38,917 nt of DNA from the NCBI GenBank assembly GCA_947624345.1, contig CANQJW010000005.1, forward strand, positions 1-38,917. The letters run 5' to 3'. Origin of the DNA: an uncultured Clostridia bacterium (GTDB taxonomy: Bacteria; Bacillota; Clostridia; Oscillospirales; Ruminococcaceae). Below are positions 35,493-38,917 of the stretch, piece after piece. The notes beneath the pieces were generated by a model that was given only the letters and a program-made list of their open reading frames with translations, had not been told where the DNA came from and searched no databases. Every line of letters begins with the position of its first letter. The first letter of the stretch is position 1. Made by a program: the position numbers and the translations under genes.

Positions 35493-37313
35493 TTACTCTT
35501 GCTTAGCCCTTTCCTTAGCTCTTTGGCTGTTGCCCAGAGTTCTTTTTCTTATTCTCAAGCTTTCGGGGGTAACCTCCAAAAGCTCGTCGTCGGCTAAAAA
35601 TTCAAGACAATCTTCGAGCGACAATATCCTCGGCGGAATAAGCCTTAACGCATCGTCGCTTCCGCTTGCACGGGTGTTTGTAAGATGCTTTTTCTTGCAG
35701 ACGTTGACTACCAAATCATCAGATTTCGGTGAAGCTCCTACGACCATTCCTTCGTAAACCTCAGTTCCGGGGGTTATAAAAAGCTCTCCACGCTCCTGAG
35801 CATTGAAAAGCCCATAGCCTACCGCTGTTCCTGCTTCAAAGGCAACAAGCGAGCCTGTGTTTCTTCTTGAAATCTCGCCCTTATACGGCTGATACTCAGC
35901 AAAAATCGAACTCATTATTCCTTCGCCTTTTGTGTCTGTCAAAAACTCGCTCTTATATCCAAAAAGTCCTCTGGCAGGTATTAGAAACTCAAGCTTCATT
36001 CTGCTTCCAACAGGGGTCATCTCCTGAAGCTCGCCCTTTCTTGCACCAAGCTTCTCCATAACTGCACCCACATTATCAGCAGGAACATCAACAACCAACC
36101 GTTCAATAGGTTCGTTTAGCTTTCCGCCAACCTCTTTGAATAAAACTCTCGGTGTTGAAACAGAAAGCTCATATCCCTCACGACGCATATTCTCAATCAG
36201 AATAGAAAGGTGCATTTCACCTCGTCCCGCAACCCTGAAGCTGTCGGTTGTTTCGCCGTCCGATACCCTGAGCGATACATCTTTCAAAAGCTCCTTGAAA
36301 AGCCTGTCTCTAAGCTGGCGGGAGGTGACATATTTGCCCTCTCTGCCGGCAAACGGACTGTTATTGACAGAGAAGGTCATCTCAACCGTCGGCTCGGAAA
36401 TTTTAACAAATGGAATAGGCTCGAACTTCCCGTATTCGCAAATTGTATCGCCGATATATATGTTCTCAATTCCGCTAATGCAGACAATATCTCCTGCCTT
36501 AGCACGATCACATACAACACGATTAAGCCCTTCTATCTGATAAAGGGAAACGATTTTACCTCTGTATTCCTTTTTCGTCTCGTGATAATCTCCGACAGAA
36601 ACATCTTGATTAACCCTTATTTCGCCCCTCTCAATACGACCTATGGCTATTCTTCCAACATAGTCGTTATAGTCGATCGACGAAACAAGCATTTGAAGGC
36701 TTCCGTTCTCGTCGACCTCCGGTGCTGGGATATAGTTCAGTATAGTATCAAAAAGCGGTATCAAATCCGTTCCGACATTATCCGCTGTATATGAAGCCGT
36801 TCCATCTCTGCCCGAACAATACAAAAACGGACTGTCAAGCTGTTCGTCGGTTGCGTCCAAGTCCATTAAGAGCTCCAAAACCTCGTCTTCAACCTCGCCA
36901 AGCCTTGAATCGGGCCTGTCAATTTTATTAACAACGACAATGACCTTATGTCCCAGTTCCAGTGACTTCTGCAAAACAAATCTTGTTTGAGGCATTGTTC
37001 CCTCTGCCGCATCAACAAGCAGAATAACTCCGTCGACCATTTTAAGTACACGCTCAACCTCTCCGCCGAAATCAGCGTGACCGGGTGTGTCGATAATATT
37101 TATCTTAACGCCTTTATAAACAACAGAAGTGTTTTTTGCAAGTATTGTAATTCCACGCTCTCGCTCTATATCATTGTTGTCCATAACCCTTTCGTTGACA
37201 ACCTGATTCTCTCTGAAGGTTCCGCTTTGCTTGAGCATCTCGTCAACAAGCGTAGTTTTTCCGTGATCAACATGGGCTATAATAGCAATATTTCTTAAAT
37301 CCTCTCTTAACAT
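35493..37313 (-). CDS. typA: Ribosome-associated GTPase TypA/BipA
   Basis: NIAIIAHVDHGKTTLVDEML, RGITILAKN, DTPGHADFGGEVER, NKIDRPDSR; BipA C-terminal domain. Confidence 0.96.
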   Translation of the reverse strand: MLREDLRNIAIIAHVDHGKTTLVDEMLKQSGTFRENQVVNERVMDNNDIERERGITILAKNTSVVYKGVKINIIDTPGHADFGGEVERVLKMVDGVILLVDAAEGTMPQTRFVLQKSLELGHKVIVVVNKIDRPDSRLGEVEDEVLELLMDLDATDEQLDSPFLYCSGRDGTASYTADNVGTDLIPLFDTILNYIPAPEVDENGSLQMLVSSIDYNDYVGRIAIGRIERGEIRVNQDVSVGDYHETKKEYRGKIVSLYQIEGLNRVVCDRAKAGDIVCISGIENIYIGDTICEYGKFEPIPFVKISEPTVEMTFSVNNSPFAGREGKYVTSRQLRDRLFKELLKDVSLRVSDGETTDSFRVAGRGEMHLSILIENMRREGYELSVSTPRVLFKEVGGKLNEPIERLVVDVPADNVGAVMEKLGARKGELQEMTPVGSRMKLEFLIPARGLFGYKSEFLTDTKGEGIMSSIFAEYQPYKGEISRRNTGSLVAFEAGTAVGYGLFNAQERGELFITPGTEVYEGMVVGASPKSDDLVVNVCKKKHLTNTRASGSDDALRLIPPRILSLEDCLEFLADDELLEVTPESLRIRKRTLGNSQRAKERAKQE

Positions 37314-37440
37314 TCCTTTGATTCCTCCGAATATATTTGCGTTTTTTATCTGTGTAACTTTATTATTTGCATAACTTATTAAGTATAGCAGATAATTCTT
37401 GATATTGCAAATTTAACGTCGAATTACTTCAACCATAAAT

Positions 37441-37465
37441 AAAAGGGCATCTTCTGCCCTTTTTT
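37441..37465. terminator. Terminator
   Basis: AAAAGGGCA-TCTTC-TGCCCTTTTTT. Confidence 0.8.
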
Positions 37466-37478
37466 ATTTTGTTCAAAT

Positions 37479-37784
37479 TTATTTCCACTCGGCAAAATAC
37501 GCAACAATATGCCGTTTTACTCCGCTTGCGTCAACGCCCTTTATGTCACAGCCGTTTCCGCTCATAAGAGTCGCTATCGTCGTACCCTTTGTTAAACATC
37601 TGAAAACCTCTGTGCCATCGCAAACTATAATGATCTCCTTTTCGGTAACCGTTATTGCTCCCGATTTCCCGAGTGTTATTTCTTCTCCGTTTATGCGTTC
37701 AATAGCATATGATATGCTATTGCCGTTGAAAGACAAAAGCTCTTTTAGCGGCATAACATTTTTACTTTTCTTAAATAATCCCAT
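37479..37784 (-). CDS. Small conserved hypothetical protein
   Basis: 101-aa ORF with no conflicting frame, followed by a minus-strand terminator; no recognised domain. Confidence 0.6.
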   Translation of the reverse strand: MGLFKKSKNVMPLKELLSFNGNSISYAIERINGEEITLGKSGAITVTEKEIIIVCDGTEVFRCLTKGTTIATLMSGNGCDIKGVDASGVKRHIVAYFAEWK

Positions 37785-37863
37785 AGCAATCTCCGCTTTG
37801 AATAAATTTGTTAATCCTGAAAATACTAAAGTATATCAAATTTGTTTAAAAGGGTGATAATTT

Positions 37864-38577
37864 ATGTTAGTTTTAAAGGTTATAGGCGCATCTCTGCTTT
37901 CTATTGTAATAATGTTTCTGATTTCAAAGCTTCTCGGCAACAAGCAGATTTCAGAGCTAAATATGTTTGACTATATAAACGGAATAACAATAGGTTCAAT
38001 TGCCGCAGAGCTTTCAATTTCTAGACAAGCCGATGAGATAATTACCGCAATTATCGCAATGATAATTTACGGTATTGTTGTGTTTCTTTTTTCTATCCTT
38101 ACTATTAAATCAATAAAATGTCGGCGGTTCTTTTCAGGCAGAACCCTGCTTTTGATTGAAAACGGAAAAATATACAGTAAAAACCTTATCAAGGCAAAGC
38201 TCGATATCAACGACCTCTTAACAAAGGCTAGAACAAACGGATACTTCGATGTTTCACAAATCAACTATGCAATTATGGAAAATAACGGCGAAATAAGCTT
38301 TTTGCCTTGTTCTGAGTACCGTCCTGTAACAGCAAGCGACCTGAATCTTGAACCTTTGCCAAAGCCCGAATATCTTAATCTGAATATAATAATAGACGGT
38401 AAAATTATGAGCCAGAATCTGAAATACTGCGGCGTTGACGAAACATGGCTCAACAGAGAGCTTTCCGCAAGAGGAAAAAAGGTCAAGGATATATTCCTTG
38501 CCACGTTAGACCAAAACAACACACTGCATATTTACGATTTCCAGAACGAGAAAAATCTTAAGAATATCTTTGACTAA
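37864..38577 (+). CDS. DUF421 (YetF-like) membrane protein
   Basis: LGNKQISELNMFDYINGITIGSIAAE, ENGKIYSKNL, DVSQINYAIMENNGEISFLP. Confidence 0.88.
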   Translation: MLVLKVIGASLLSIVIMFLISKLLGNKQISELNMFDYINGITIGSIAAELSISRQADEIITAIIAMIIYGIVVFLFSILTIKSIKCRRFFSGRTLLLIENGKIYSKNLIKAKLDINDLLTKARTNGYFDVSQINYAIMENNGEISFLPCSEYRPVTASDLNLEPLPKPEYLNLNIIIDGKIMSQNLKYCGVDETWLNRELSARGKKVKDIFLATLDQNNTLHIYDFQNEKNLKNIFD

Positions 38578-38631
38578 GTTTTAATTTTACACCCTTTATA
38601 CAAAAGTGTTCCTAAAATAAATCATAATTTA

Positions 38632-38796
38632 TTATTCAGTGTAGAACTCGATCTTGCCGCACTTAGGACAAATAGCTGCTTTGATTTGTTTCTCCTCTTT
38701 TTCCTTTTTCAACGAAATATAAGCTAATAATGATGCACCGTGAATTTTTAACTCATAATTCATTTTCATTTCTTCATTGCAATTATTGCATTTCAT
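38632..38796 (-). CDS. 54-aa zinc-ribbon protein (below the ORF track cutoff)
   Basis: MKCNNCNEEMKMNYELKIHGASLLAYISLKKEKEEKQIKAAICPKCGKIEFYTE*; paired CxxC motifs. Confidence 0.75.
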   Translation of the reverse strand: MKCNNCNEEMKMNYELKIHGASLLAYISLKKEKEEKQIKAAICPKCGKIEFYTE

Positions 38797-38917
38797 TTAT
38801 TTTTCCACCTTCAAATTCCGATTTATCTTAGTTGCCCTCCGAAAACGCTGTATTTTCAAGGCGTTTCGCCTGTTTTGTGTTCCGACCTTATGTATTTTCC
38901 CTTGTTTTTGCCCTTAC

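Noticed and set aside
36210-36794. 194-aa plus ORF across typA
   Set aside because: Antisense to a strongly supported TypA/BipA gene.
38820-38917. Basic minus-strand reading frame (KQGKIHKVGTQNRRNALKIQRFRRATK) at the window edge
   Set aside because: Truncated by the window and with no recognisable domain; not enough evidence to call a gene.

Overview
Window from a low-GC Gram-positive genome; family-level similarity suggests a gut Ruminococcaceae/Clostridia relative (inference). Most of it is ordinary chromosome: the C-terminus of a GH94-like phosphorylase, glpK, an NlpC/P60 hydrolase, tRNA-Ser(GGA), an EamA transporter, a GH74-like protein with a DUF4867 and a FucI-like isomerase, a CE4 deacetylase, DUF1275, Lnt, secG, GTP-type PEPCK, a BspA-like LRR surface protein, typA and DUF421. 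Two accessory blocks stand out. The first is a complete vanG-type glycopeptide-resistance cluster (vanR-vanS // vanG-vanXY-vanT) behind a PfkB-family kinase. The second is a LacI regulator followed by a sulfate ABC transporter (sbp-cysT-cysW-cysA). The most unusual signal is a mini-transcription unit at about 20116-20341, upstream of the LRR gene. It has a dyad, a near-consensus promoter, a strong SD, a 26-codon ORF interrupted by a G11 homopolymer, and an intrinsic terminator. Changing the tract to G10 or G13 moves the stop codon into the 5' arm of that terminator, which suggests a phase-variable leader/attenuator (hypothesis). Other notable items are an orphan RelB/DinJ antitoxin with intact promoter and operator whose toxin is cut to 20 codons, a ~193-bp tandem repeat carrying a terminator-like hairpin after tRNA-Ser, LacI-type operators flanking two mutually exclusive hairpins, and a 20-bp repeat placed at the stop codons of pckG and typA. 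All calls come from reading the sequence; no database search was run.
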